Part shown: positions 23,430 through 35,763 of the stretch, piece by piece | Layout: every line of letters starts with the position of its first letter | How positions within the stretch are numbered: the first letter of the stretch is position 1 | Assembly (NCBI RefSeq): GCF_030272615.1 | Contig: NC_081414.1 | Location: 342,042,717 to 342,106,716 of the forward strand | DNA from: Cryptomeria japonica | Lineage: Eukaryota; Streptophyta; Pinopsida; Cupressales; Cupressaceae | Length of the DNA: 64,000 nt | Direction: 5' to 3' | The notes under the pieces: generated by a model | What the model was told of the DNA's origin: nothing | What the model saw: only the letters and a program-made list of their open reading frames with translations | Databases searched by the model: none | Program-made: the position numbers and the translations under genes

Positions 23430-25029
23430 TGGTTAACAAATTTGTCACCTAACTTTGTTTTCTCATGCCCAAACAATTGACAATTGAAATCATCAATCGA
23501 TTCATGTAATGATATTTTGCACCTACTCTCTACTTATTTAACAAGGTGCAACTACCTTCAAATAGAACATAATAAACAAAAACCATGCGAGCTTTTAACC
23601 AAAAAGTAGAGGAAAGGTAGAGCTTTTAACCAAAAAACTTTAAAAAGACGTAATTAATGACTAAATTTGGAACAAGATAGAATACAAATATTCTATAATG
23701 AATAACCAAATCACAACAACCTCTAATTAAATGATTGTTACAATATCCATTCAAAGATGAATTATTCACAACAAATGCCCAAATATAAAATTTTAATCAT
23801 GTATGAAAACAATAAGAAATTATCTAAACAAAGGTACATTCCACATAAGAAGAATAAACCATTCAATTATCACAATGCAAAGTTTACGATTCTCAGGAAC
23901 CAATTTAGATAATTTTCATTAATTTCTCTTTCTATAATTGTATTACATCTACATTAAAAAATGAAAAGAATCCCTTCTCAAACCACCCAGGTTCTATTAT
24001 TATTTATAGCTAAGATTTTAATAACTATCATAAGAGGTTAATGGATTCTTTAGGACAATTGTTACAAAGATATTTACACAAGACCTTAAGAAAAATGACC
24101 TGTGTAGAGTCATGCCACATTCTCCTCCAAATATCTAGGAGACATGTGTCTTCCTCATTTACATTATTCATACCATCGAGGCCATCCCCTACTTTTGGTA
24201 GCACTAAACTGACCAAAATTTCAAGCATAATAAACAATCGACCAAAAGAATTTTGTAGTACTAAAATTTAGCAAGTGATTTTACAAAGGCTGAAGGGAAA
24301 TACTTTGCATAGGACCATTAGAGGAAGTTTTTAGGCCTTTAAGACAAATCATCTGCAAAGGTCACCCTAAAAAGATGAGGATAAAGAAATGAGATAAATT
24401 TATTCTTTAAAGTATCTATTTGCTTCTCTACAACCTCCTTAGCGATACAAAAAACTCAGAGTTCTTGTTGTTGCATGTTTGGGATGAAAAAGAGGTTAGA
24501 AAGATGACATTCATTTTAAGGATCAAAACATTAAATGCAAATTTAATTATAGTGGCTAAGGTATTGCAACTTCTCTTGAAAATTGTGCTAACACACTTCT
24601 CATGTCTTGTATCATTTTCTAGTCATGAATGAACTAAATTGGCTAACATCACAAAAAGATAGTGCCTTGAAAGTAAAAGATTATTTGAATCGATCAGTCA
24701 AAAAAATGTTGAACCGTTGTTCACTAGGCTAATGAAGGATACATGGGTTCCAATTTGTATTGATTGGTCGACTACAAAAATTCATACATCATGAGGACTG
24801 GCAATGTTTTAAGGAAGGTCGAATGGTCGGGGATTTCTTGAACTTGTGAACCTAAAGGAAAGGTTTGGTGACTTGTTAGCCCATCGAATGGGTACAAAGG
24901 TTCAATGAAAGCCTGACTACAAACAATTATTGACAATATTAAGTAAGCGTGATAGGGTGAGGAATGACATATGAATCTTGATTTTAGACTTAAGGCGGAA
25001 AAATGAAAATTTCAAAAATTAAGGCAACA
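23430..25029 (-). repeat. 3' LTR of the gypsy element
   Basis: It is collinear with 30832-32406 over the whole length; shared words include GAACATAATAAACAAAAACCAT (23567 and 30967), CAAATATCTAGGAGACATGTG-like sequence (24127 and 31519) and GAACTTGTGAACC (24839 and 32201). The end near 25029 is GGCAACA in both copies. The lower end is eroded (TGGTTAAC against TGTTATAA). Confidence 0.75.
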
Positions 25030-26572
25030 ACAGACTCTAAAGGGAGGACAAGGACTAATTAGGATGTAGAGAATCTAGAACACTCAACTAGAGGCCTTAT
25101 CCATGGGGTGACAAAGTCAAAATAAAAGAAAGAGGGTGGGGAAACTAAGTACAACATCATAATAAGAAAGCCAAAATAGGAAAAAAAAAGAACATGGCAA
25201 GCAGATCCCACCTCAAGAGGTGCCCAAAACTACTCAATGAATCCATCAACAGGTTGAGAAAAGTATGATCCTTTGCAAAACAATGGATTATGGCCAAAAT
25301 GTGAGGTTGAACATAACTACCATAATGTTGTTGCTTCATGCCCAATTTTAGACTGATGGAGTGTATAAACCTTTTTAAAACATATTCAAGCTTGAACAAC
25401 CGCTTTTCATCATACTTCACTTATCTAATGACTCTATATGCAACATTAGTGAAACAATTTGGTTTAGTATTGGTCACAACTTCAATAATTTCATTTGGAT
25501 ATGCAAAGAAAGTATCAAAATTCAAACATCCTTTTATGTAGAGTGCAAGTTGAGGCAATCTCTAGACGTGTATGTTTGTCCTAATTTTGAAATACAAAAT
25601 TCTAAAAGAATAGGATCTAGTCTGATTGTAATAATTCTTCATCTCTCGCATTGAGGAAATCATCATTGGGGATACAAGTAAATTAAAAAGACAATTTACC
25701 TATACTTTCTTCATACTCCATTATCTAATCATTAGATTCCTCAGTTTTCTCTTCACTTGCATATATATTTCTTTTATTAGACCAACATCATGGATAATAG
25801 GGAATTGAATTGAAACTATTTTGAGCTTGCATAATGTATCCTTAGGAAGAAAATTTTTGAAAGTAGGAGGATACACTACCTCCTCTTGTGACTCTTTTCC
25901 TCCATCTTCTTCATCAAGAAACTTGAATTATAAATATTTAGATGGAATACAAGGGTTTGATTTTTTTACATCAACTTTATTAATCATGGAAACACTATTA
26001 TCAAAGACAAAATTGTCCAGAGCTAAGCTATGATTCAAAAACCCCTTTGTAACCTTACCATAAATTACTTTTATCATTTGATCTTCTTCACTAATATCAA
26101 AAGTAAAGGTTTTTGATTCAGGAAGAAACAAAGGCATAGATACAACACCATTCATACCTTCTTTCATATTACTAGAGCCACAATAAGTTGTGTTTATTTT
26201 GGCTTCAGTAGCATGGTCATCATTGAAAATCTGTTGGTGATCCACACCACTAGGTATGCTTAGCTTATATACTATCTCAATGCCATATGTTTTATTTTTA
26301 AAACCAGGATGTAGTCGGAGAAGGGATGCTAAAACAACTAAAGAATTGAATTGACTAATTTGATCCATCAAAATAGCTTGTATCGTAAAGGCTTTGAATC
26401 CTGCAATGATATCCCACACTCTATTCTTATAATGTTTTAATCTTGGGTTATCAACAGTGTGTATATTCTTGATTTTCTTAACTATAAGTTATTCATCTCT
26501 CTAAGCTCTTAATTATCCAATTCCTAGTTCTTTTTCTTCTCTTTATTGGCATTATAATAGATAAGGGGAGAT
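25030..26572 (-). pseudogene. unassigned 3' interior of the gypsy element
   Basis: A 163-codon minus-strand frame (26419-25928) contains HPGFKNKTYGIEIVYKL and FTFDISEEDQMIKVIYGKV; it does not resemble RT, integrase or any domain recognised here. A second short frame at 25420-25157 has no motif. Position between protease and 3' LTR suggests remnants of the element's own 3' coding part or an extra ORF. At the right edge, ATAAGGGGAGAT (26561-26572) resembles a copia polypurine tract and belongs with the LTR that follows. Confidence 0.35.
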
Positions 26573-28020
26573 TGTTGGCATTTCAATAAGGATATTGAGA
26601 AGGTTGTTGATGATTATGGATATAACTGATTAAGGATGTTTATTGTCTTAACAATATTATTTTATCATTGATGTCAAGAAATTAATTTTCTGATTTAGTA
26701 TGATGTTGCCATATCTTAAGAAGTATGTTTTGAAGAGAATTAAGATGTCGGTAAAAGACACAGAAAGAATGTGATGAATAAGGGGAGGAATAAGTTATTC
26801 AATGGGCAACTATTACCGAGTTAAACAATGATGAGATCATGATGTTGAGATTGTTTTGATATCCTACATATGCTATTGTTTGTAAGGTTAATACTATACT
26901 ATGTTATCGAGCAAAGAACCTAGTCAGTAAACCCTAAGGAACCTAGTTGGTAAACCCTAAGGTTATCGCTATCGGTTAATGAAGGCGGAATGTCTACCAA
27001 GTGAAGTTTAGTATTTATTGAGTTGCAACCGAGTAATAACAAAATACATTAGATGAATACATGTGTTATTTAATGAAGGAAGTTGATGAGTTGGATATGA
27101 TTAAATGATTAATACAACGTGTATGAAGTTTGTTAAGGATCTATGGCATTGAAAGATCGGCAGGAAGATCTACAGCTCAGATTGAACCGCAATACCCTAG
27201 CACAAGTTCCAAGAAATGTATGCAAGTTCCAAGGTGAGGTAAAACATTTTCAGATCAAAGGATACATTGAACCTGGTCAAGATTGAAGATCTAATGGCTA
27301 TGATTGATCATGGGAAATGTGATCAAGGAGATTAAGTGGTTAGCAAATTGTTTATAAATAAGGAACTGTTGATAAACAATGTATGCGGGCAAGTGTATGC
27401 ACAAGGATGCTACATAGTGATTACCAAGGACAAAAGCTTGAATACCTGTTTGAATAATAGAGTAAGGAGCCCAGCAAAGGGACAAGATAAGTCCTATGAC
27501 TAGATTGTATTGAGAAAATAAGAATCTCCTTTAGCATTTTAGATGCAAAGTTGCAGACATACTCTGTTGTTTATTTGTAAGTGATAGAAAATCTCTTAAC
27601 CGAGTGGACTTAACAGTCTTATTTGTAAATCCTGTAGCAAGGTGACATTCTCATTGAGTGTTTGAAACCCTTTAACAAGGTCACCTCTAACAAGGTGAAG
27701 ATCCTAACAGATCTGAGGGAAATCCCTTAACTGGGTCACATCTAGCAATGTGTTTGTAATCTTTAACAGGATTTTCTTTTAACCGAGCATACTCTAGAAG
27801 AGTATATTTCTTAGTGGGTCCGAAATCCCACAGTGGTTTTTCCCTATTTGGGTTTCCACGTTAAATCTGGTGTTATATGTTTTGTGGTGTTATCTGTTTA
27901 TGAGTTTACATGTTTTACAGTTTTGGTTACATATATCTGTTAAAGCTACCGAGGTTGAATCTGTTGACTATATTGAAGATTAAGTTTATATGATTGACCC
28001 CCCCTCTCATCTTATGAACA
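26573..28020 (+). repeat. copia-type LTR nested in the gypsy element
   Basis: The sequence runs from TGTTGGCATTTC to about CTTATGAACA, roughly 1.45 kb. It contains the shared LTR box at 27825-27863 (AAATCCCACAGTGGTTTTTCCC...GGTTTCCACGTTAA) and the CCCCCCCTCTCA motif near its end. A polypurine-like tract lies directly upstream. The sequence CTCTT occurs both just after it (28021-28025) and about 65 bp before it (26506-26510), which could be a target duplication around a truncated insertion. Confidence 0.65.
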
Positions 28021-28188
28021 CTCTTAACCCTTAAAGTAAAGCTTCATATTTGGTGGTATCATTTGTATTCTCAAATTCTAACTTATAAGCAAAAGGGAAT
28101 TTATAATCATCTGGAGAAATGAGGATTATGCCAGCACTGAATCTAGAAGAGGAACAACTTCCACAAACTTTAAGGTCCACAACTCATT

Positions 28189-28792
28189 TTATATACTAGA
28201 ATTTATTGTGTCGATACTCTTTTCCATAGTGGAAGTGAACATATAAGCACCAAGGCCTATGCCAACATGCATAATCTTGGACCTTGGGGCTCTAGATTTT
28301 AATACTGTGAATTTTGCTTTGGGTTCTAGCGTTAGGTGAATCTTCTTTCCATCTATGGGTATGGTGGCATAAGACCAATCCATTGAATATCTCCCCCATG
28401 TCTTTGCCAAATTTTTTACTTAGTAGCATCTCATAGCTTGTAGGAACATCAACCACTAGGATGGTGAGCTTCAATCTCTTTTTATGGAGCATGGCTAAAG
28501 AAACTTGAGAATCTTTAATCTGGCTTAAGATGGGTACCTCAGAAGAGTCCATGGAGTAGCACTTTCAATGAGAATAAGTGATTGTTAGACCAAGGGATTT
28601 GGCTACTTGAGTAAATATAACACTATCAAAAGCTTTTAAGTCTATCACACTATTGCTCAATCTATACCTATTTAAATATAAGGATACAAAGAAAGGCTCT
28701 AACTTTTCAAGGGGACCTTTGAGATCGGGATAATTCAAATGAGAGTTTGAGAAATTTTGTATCTCAAGGGTGTTAGGGCCTTCATCAAACAC
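28189..28792 (-). pseudogene. Ty3/gypsy aspartic protease remnant
   Basis: Two overlapping frames (28792-28565, 28552-28292) and a third (28410-28189) reconstruct a retropepsin-like segment. EPFFVSLYLNRYRLSNSVID is followed by LKAFDS where the catalytic D-S/T-G should be, then a flap-like region and VVDVPTSYEMLLSKKFGKDM, which corresponds to the strand and LL-R/K motif near the end of plant gypsy proteases. The tail continues as SYATIPIDGKKI. Loss of the Asp-Ser-Gly triad, a stop and frameshifts make it inactive. It would have cut the Gag-Pol precursor. Confidence 0.7.
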
Positions 28793-29599
28793 TTGGGAAT
28801 TTCAAGGAGAGGGTAAGGGTTCTCCTTTAATAAACTTGACAAGGCTATCCAATTTAGTGGGTTGATTTTAAGATATTCAGCCTAGGAAATTTGGATTTTA
28901 GTATTTTTACATGATTCTACAATATCAAAAGGTGAAGTTATTTCATTGGAACAAGAGTTGGAAGATACCTTGGTAGAGATAGTTTTGATTGCTTCTGACT
29001 CTTTGTCTTTACGATTCCAATTAACATCCCTTGATAGGATGAATTTTGGACTAGCTAAGGCATCACTGCTTTATCCTTTGGAATCATTTTGCTTTCTTTG
29101 AGTGCATTGTCCTCTAGTAAATATGAAACAATTAGAACCATCTACCTAGGTATATACATCTTCCCCCTTTTCAAAATCATACTCATATTCAAAGAAACTT
29201 ACAGTGGCATCAACACTATGCAAGAGCTCTTCCTCAACTTGATATTCATCTTGTTGATCATTTGTTGCTCAAGACAATTTGCATAAACCTTGTCATTTCA
29301 GGACAAGATGGATCATCATCAATCCATTGTCAAATGAAAATTACATGCCATGTGGTTTCCCTTGCTTGCTGAGGAATGAGCTTCTATAGCTAATTTTTGG
29401 CTAGATCTAGTTAAAGACAATTTCTTAGGGAAAGTCCCTTACTGGCCATAGTCATTCCTTGAAATCTCTTGGTATGATGGCTGATATGAACTATCTTTTC
29501 AAATTAATGATCTCGTTAGCCAATATCTAAATTGGCAGTTCTATAGAATTGGTTGCTTGAGGTTTACCTATTTGTAATTCTTTTTTCCATCTTCTAGAT

Positions 29600-30412
29600 G
29601 TTATCAAATCATCTTCTACTAATATAGCCAATGCTTGTGCTATTGCTAAATCAGATACACCTTCTCTTTCAATAGGAAAACTAACATTCAAAGGGAGTGC
29701 ATTAATTAAAAAAACTTCTAAAGAGGATCCCTAGGTCTTAGGTTATTTGGGATTCGATTAGCTACCTTACTGAACTTTGCCACAAAATCATGCATGGGCT
29801 CATGCACTTATTTATTTATTGAATATAATTGAGAGATTAGAGTGTGCTCATTCTCAACAAGCTTAAATCTATCTTCAAAATTAGTTCTCATAGTGGCCCA
29901 AGTATTAATTATTGCATTGGGTAGATGATAAAACCATTCAGTTGCATCATTGGTGAGGGATTCTACAAATAATCTAATGGAAATGTCTTCGTGTTGGACC
30001 CCCAAAATTGAGCATTTTGCAATTAAGGCATCAATATGTTATTCAAGAGTAAACATTCCATCTCCTATGAATCTGGGTATTATGTTTCCTAAGCCTCTTG
30101 GTAAGTCTTGTAACTCTGGGCCCCCAAATTAAGAGGTTTGATTGCAGCTCTCAAAGGGACGAGTATGGCCATATTAATCGAATTAATAATGGACAAATTG
30201 ACTTCTAAGGGAAAGGAAGTCCCTACTAGAAACAATTTTTGGTAGGACAAGCTAGGTAGAGCCTTTAGATGAGGAGGAGAAGGCATTATTCTTAGAGAAT
30301 TAATTTTCCTAGTGGGTGGAAATGCTGAAAAGTTTATGAATTGGAGCAAATGAAAATTAGGATTAAAAATGTCTTTCTTCCAACCACCTCTAGTGTATGT
30401 TTTAGAAACCAA
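29600..30412 (-). pseudogene. Ty3/gypsy gag remnant (Retrotrans_gag type)
   Basis: The segment 30005-29808 has the hallmark order of the plant gypsy capsid: DISIRLFVESLTNDATEWF, then LPNAIINTWATMRTNFEDRF, continuing below 29808 as HDFVAKFSKVANRIP after a stop. The upstream frame 30412-30089 supplies the N-terminal part. It lies about 420 bp inside the 5' LTR, as expected. The product would form the virus-like particle. Several stops are present and no zinc knuckle was seen. Confidence 0.75.
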
Positions 30413-30831
30413 CCTTTAAATCAACGAAAGAATACAGAGTCACCAACCTTCCTCTAATTATCTAGGGGAGGATTTGGTTGGTCTCAAGGTGGCTCTTGAT
30501 TTCTTCTATGAACTAGATTCCCCATAATAGATACAAGAAGGATTATCTTTTCTCTATGTCTCACTAGTCTAGGAATTTGGGCTAATTTTTCTTCTTCTTG
30601 TAAAGCTCGATCGACACTTTTGTAATTGTCAGTGTTTCTCCTACACCTCCAAGCTAAAATTCTCAATTGTGTAATTATGTCGCATGCTCATCTTGCCAAC
30701 CCAAATTTGGTTGCAGGACTATAAAGATATATTCATGAGGTAACACCATTCTAATTCATCACAAAAAATAAATCTAACAAAATAACCATGTGAAAGTATT
30801 TAATATTTCCCCAGTAGAGTCACCAAAAATA

Positions 30832-32406
30832 TGTTATAAAATTGCCACTTACCGTTGTTTTCTCACACCCAAATGAATGGCAATTGAAACCATTAGTTGA
30901 GTCAAGTGTAATGATATTTAATACCAAATATATTCTTATTTAACAAGGCACGACTACCTTCAAATAGAACATAATAAACAAAAACCATACATGCTTTTAA
31001 CTAGAAAGCAAAGGAAAAGTAGAGATTTTAACCAAAAATATCTGAAAGGAAGTAATTAATGACTAAATTTGGAACAAGACATAATAAAAAGATTCTATAA
31101 TGAACAACCAAATTGCAACAACATCTAATTAAATGGCTGTTATAATATCCATTCGAAGATGAATTATTCACAACAAATGCTCAAATATAAATTTTAATCA
31201 CTTCTAAAAACAACAAGAAATTATCTAAATAGAGGTACATTCAACATAATAAGAATAAGCAATTTGATCATTATAACATAAAGTTTATGATTCTCAAGAA
31301 CCAATTCAGATTATTTTCATTAATTTCTCCTTTTGTACTTGTATTAGATCTACTTACAAATAAGAATCCCTTCTCAGATCCCCCCTCTATTCTTATTTAT
31401 AGCTAATCTTTTAATAATTGTCATAAGAGGTAACAACTTCTTGATGACAACCATTACAAAGATAGTTAAACAAGAAAGAAAAAAGACCTTTGTAGAGTAA
31501 TGTCACATTCTCCTCCAAATATATAGGAGACATGTGTCTTCCTCATTTACATACTTCATACCATGAAGGTCATCCCCTACTCTTGCTGGCATAAAAAAGG
31601 AACACAATTTCAAGCATAATAAACAATCAACTAGAAGAATTATGTAGTACTAAAATTTGGCTCAGGGGAGATACATTGCATAGGACCATGAGAGGAACAT
31701 TTAAGGTCTTCAAGATAAATCACCTAAAAAGGACACCCTAAAGAGATGAGGGTAAAGAAATGACACAAATTGATTCTAACTTGTCTCTGTTGTTCTCTGC
31801 AACCTCCTTCATGATGTGAAAAATGCAAAGTTCTTGTCATTGCATGTTTGGGATGAAAAAGAAGTTAGAAAGATGGTGGTGATTTTAAGGATCAAGACAT
31901 TAAATGCATTTAATTTTGGTTGAAAGGGTACTACAACTTCTCTTGAAAATTGTGCTAACACACTTCTCATGTCTTCTATCATCTATTGGCCATGAATGAA
32001 TTGAATTGGTTGATGTCACAAAAAGACAATTCCTCGAGAGTCAGAAATGCTTTGATTCAGGAAATCACAAAATGTTGAACCATTGAATCAAGCTAGCAAA
32101 GGATACACAAGTTCCAATATTTTCTGATTGACCAACTACAAGAATTCATATATCATGAGGACCTACAACATTGTAAGGGTCGAACGGTCGGGCATTTCTT
32201 GAACTTGTGAACCCAAAGGAAAGGTTCAAGGACTTGTTATCCTATAAAATGGGTACAAAGGTTCAATGAAATCCTGATTGCAAACAATGCTTGACAATTT
32301 CAAGTAAATGTGTTAGGGAGAGAAGTGACATATGAACCCAAGTTTTAGACCTAAGTCATTTTAGACATAAGGTAGAAAAATGAAAATTTCAAAAATTGAG
32401 GCAACA
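30832..32406 (-). repeat. 5' LTR of the gypsy element
   Basis: On the plus strand it starts TGTTATAAAATTGCC and ends TGAGGCAACA. It is the partner of 23430-25029. Just below it, on the minus strand, is TTGGTGACTCTACTGGGG (about 30810-30827), placed where a primer-binding site belongs. Confidence 0.75.
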
Positions 32407-32907
32407 TGTACATACTGAAAAGGTGCAACCATGTTGAATATGATTATCTGATGATTTAATAGTTTAGGGTTTGTTTGATACTTGTTCATTTGGTTTACAA
32501 CATTGAATCGTAATTAATAGAAAATCTAATCCACTCCCACTACTTATATAAATGGAGGTGATTCAAATGATGAAATGATTGAGTCTTCATTATTGTGGAT
32601 TGGTGTCTACTCCAATGGACAACAAAGTCATAAGAAACAAATATGAAGGAAATACATCTTGTAAAGTATAGTGGAGCCTAATTTGCATTCATATAAAAAC
32701 CATAGCTTACATTATGTACAATGAAAATACTCAATGATCCAAACAACATAACTATAATAATTTATGAGTAAAAAGGAATGACTATTGATGAGTCCATTAA
32801 TGTTTTGAGTTTACTTACTTTCCTGCTACTTTAACGACTTTTATTAGCTTATCAATAGATTGATGATATATTTTAGCCATCTTTAGAACTTCAATATTAT
32901 TAATTAT
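32407..32907. other. no recognised feature
   Basis: AT-rich spacer between the gypsy LTR and the microsatellite. No coding or structural signal was seen. Confidence 0.5.
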
Positions 32908-33155
32908 TATACACACACATATATACATATGTGTATATATATATGTGTGTATATGTATATATATACATATATACATATATACATATATATACATATACAT
33001 ATATATGAATACACACACATAGACATACATACATATACACACACACAAACACACACACATATATATATATATATATGTATGTATACATATATATGTGTAT
33101 GCATATATACATATATATGCATATATACATATATATGTATGTATACATATATATG

Positions 33156-33223
<68 letters not shown>

Positions 33224-33559
33224 TACACATATATATATGTATATGTATAAATATGTATATATATACATATACATATATATACATATATATGTATGTATGT
33301 ATGTATGTATATGTATACATACATATACATATATATGCATACACATACATACATATATATGTATGTATACATATATATAGATGTACATATATACATATTT
33401 ATGTATATGTATATATATACATACATATATGTACATATGTATGTATATATACATATATATGTACATACACACATACATATGTATGTATATATATACATAT
33501 ACATACATATACATATGCATATGCATATACATATACATATACATATACATGCATATACA

Positions 33560-33607
<48 letters not shown>

Positions 33608-34042
33608 CACACACATACATATACATATATATACATATAAATATACATAGATATATGTATGTATGTATATATATACATATCTATATGCATATATATATGT
33701 GTGTGTGTGTGTGTGTGTATATATATGTATATGTGTATTCATGTATATGTATGTATATGTGTATGTATGTATATATACATACACATATACATATATATAC
33801 ATACATACATATATGTATGTGTGTGTGTGTGTCTATATATGTATATATATATACATACATATATATGTATGTATATGTATGTATATATATGTATATATAT
33901 GTATATATATATATATATATATAGACACATACACATACACATACACATACACATATATAGATACATACATACATACGTAATACATACATATATATGGCTA
34001 ATATCTCTTCATGATCGAGATTAAGGGGTCCTTTGCAAGTTC

Positions 34043-34074
<32 letters not shown>

Positions 34075-34217
34075 TGCATGTATGTGTGTTTGTGTATGTA
34101 TGTATGTATATATATGTATATGTATATGTATATATATATATATATGTATATGTATATCTATAATACATATATGTATATGTATATGTATATAAATATATAT
34201 ATACATATATATACATG

Positions 34218-34249
<32 letters not shown>

Positions 34250-34265
34250 TGTATGTGTATGTTTC
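32908..34265. repeat. 1.36-kb compound microsatellite (TA/CA/TACA/TATG)
   Basis: Interleaved blocks of (TA)n, (CA)n/(TG)n, (ACAT)n and (TATG)n. The longest pure (TA)n lies at about 33157-33220; (CATA)n is found around 33550-33590, (TG)n near 33699-33718 and (TATG)n at 34047-34075 and 34225-34256. A non-repetitive island (GGCTAATATCTCTTCATGATC...) interrupts at about 33995-34045. The Tyr/Ile/His/Cys/Met-only open frames on both strands are artefacts of the repeat. Alternating purine-pyrimidine DNA of this length could adopt cruciform or Z-like structures. Confidence 0.95.
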
Positions 34266-34289
34266 TACATACTGGTTCTATGCCTGAAT

Positions 34290-35386
34290 GTCATATGTAT
34301 TAAGCCAATTAGCAAATAAGAACGAATCATGAATTCTCAACTAATTAACAAACATCAAACATAATCAAAAAATCAATACAAAATGAGAAATGAATTCAAA
34401 TAAAGACTCCCTCATCCTGCATCTTTGCTTCCATTGTTTTTCTCCAATTTGTGTGGTTGGTGGCTCTTAGGTATTGCACCAATTTCCTACATACAAATAT
34501 TTTGAAGACTGCCATTCTAAATTGAAAATGAGAAAAGAGGTTGAATTTATAGATTTTCAACACAGAAGGGGTGATAATTTGAACTCAAGTGTTGATTGAT
34601 AGATAACTAATTTAGATTGACCAGTTAACTCATTTTGATTGATCTGTTAACATGGTTGATTGATTAGAAGACTGAATAGATTAACTAGTAGACTGAATAG
34701 ACTAGCTTGTTGACTGAGTTGATGAATCGGATGACTGGATTGATGGATTAGAAGACTGAATAGATTAAGGAGTCAAAAAAAGGTGATTGAGAATTAAAAA
34801 GGATGATTGAAGAGTTAACTGAGTTAACTGATCAGACAACTGATTTGATCAATCAGTTCTAATTTTAGCATGTGTTGTAGGATTTGAAATTAAATTTGAT
34901 TTTCATTTTCAATTTGGATTTGAAATTGTTCATTCCAATGCTGAAATGCACATGAAATTAACTGAAATTCATATTTGGGGAAAATGTGAAATTAGATGAA
35001 ATTAGGTGAAATTAGAATTTGGGAGAAAATGAAATGAAATTAGTTGGAATTAAGTGGAATTATAATTTGGGGAATTGGAGGAATAAGTTAATTAATTTAA
35101 ATAATTTAAATGAAATTATTTAAACATAGGAAATTGAATTAATTAAATAATAAAGATTATTTAACTAAGGAAAATGTCGCAATTAATTAAACAATTAATA
35201 TTTAATTAATAATTGAGAAGGGTTTGATTGATTAAAATGATGAAATGATAGAAATTCGAATAATTAATAATGGTGAAGGGTGATGATTAGAAGAAATAAT
35301 TAGTTTAATCAAATAATTAAAGAAATACCTAATCAAATAGACAAATAATTAGTGTAGAATTGATGAGACATTTTTAGGTGTCTACA
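34290..35386 (-). repeat. presumed 3' LTR of the Tat-like element (lower end undefined)
   Basis: On the minus strand CAAAGAGGGGCAAA (35400-35387) is followed by TGTAGACACCTAAAAATGTC starting at 35386: a polypurine tract and a typical LTR start. The interior is AT-rich with short repeats (GACTGAATAGATTAA variants at 34650-34790; GAAATTAG variants at 34950-35060). The lower end could not be fixed; the microsatellite may mark it. Confidence 0.5.
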
Positions 35387-35763
35387 TTTGCCCCTCTTTG
35401 ACACAATTTCAAAATGATGTTGTTTCAAAGAAAACAAAATTTTTTTTTGCCCCGATATGCCCCAATGACACTTAGGGTATAAATATGCCCCCTCGGAAAA
35501 AGTGGTCGAAAAATTGTGGAATGAAGACCATTTTTTTGAAAAATATTGTAGTAAACAATAATGTGAAGTTTGGTAAAGTTTCGATCTTGTTTGGTATGTC
35601 TACAACTGCATTGAAGTTGGAGGGGTCTATGGCCATTAGGGTGACAAAAACCCTTATGTTGAGCCATAAATTGAAAATTGGTATTGATTTGAGCTCATTT
35701 GCCCTATTTTACCTTGTAAGAATTTTTTGGAGATATTAGTGCTTTCGGCATTCTTTGAGCGAG

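Larger units (their letters stand above)
23430..32406 (-). mobile_element. minus-strand Ty3/gypsy element with LTR pair, lacking pol
   Basis: Two direct copies of a 1.57-1.6 kb sequence (23430-25029 and 30832-32406) flank a 5.8-kb interior. Gag and protease remnants read on the minus strand and lie next to the right LTR, which is therefore the 5' LTR. The interior has no RT, RNase H or integrase motif, so the element was either non-autonomous or lost pol. A copia LTR (26573-28020) sits inside it. No target duplication can be seen at the outer ends. Confidence 0.7.

Noticed and set aside
32815-34287. Several long open frames (up to about 330 codons) on both strands, rich in Tyr, Ile, His, Cys and Met
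   Set aside because: They are translations of TA/TACA/TATG microsatellite sequence, open in all frames because the repeats lack stop codons.
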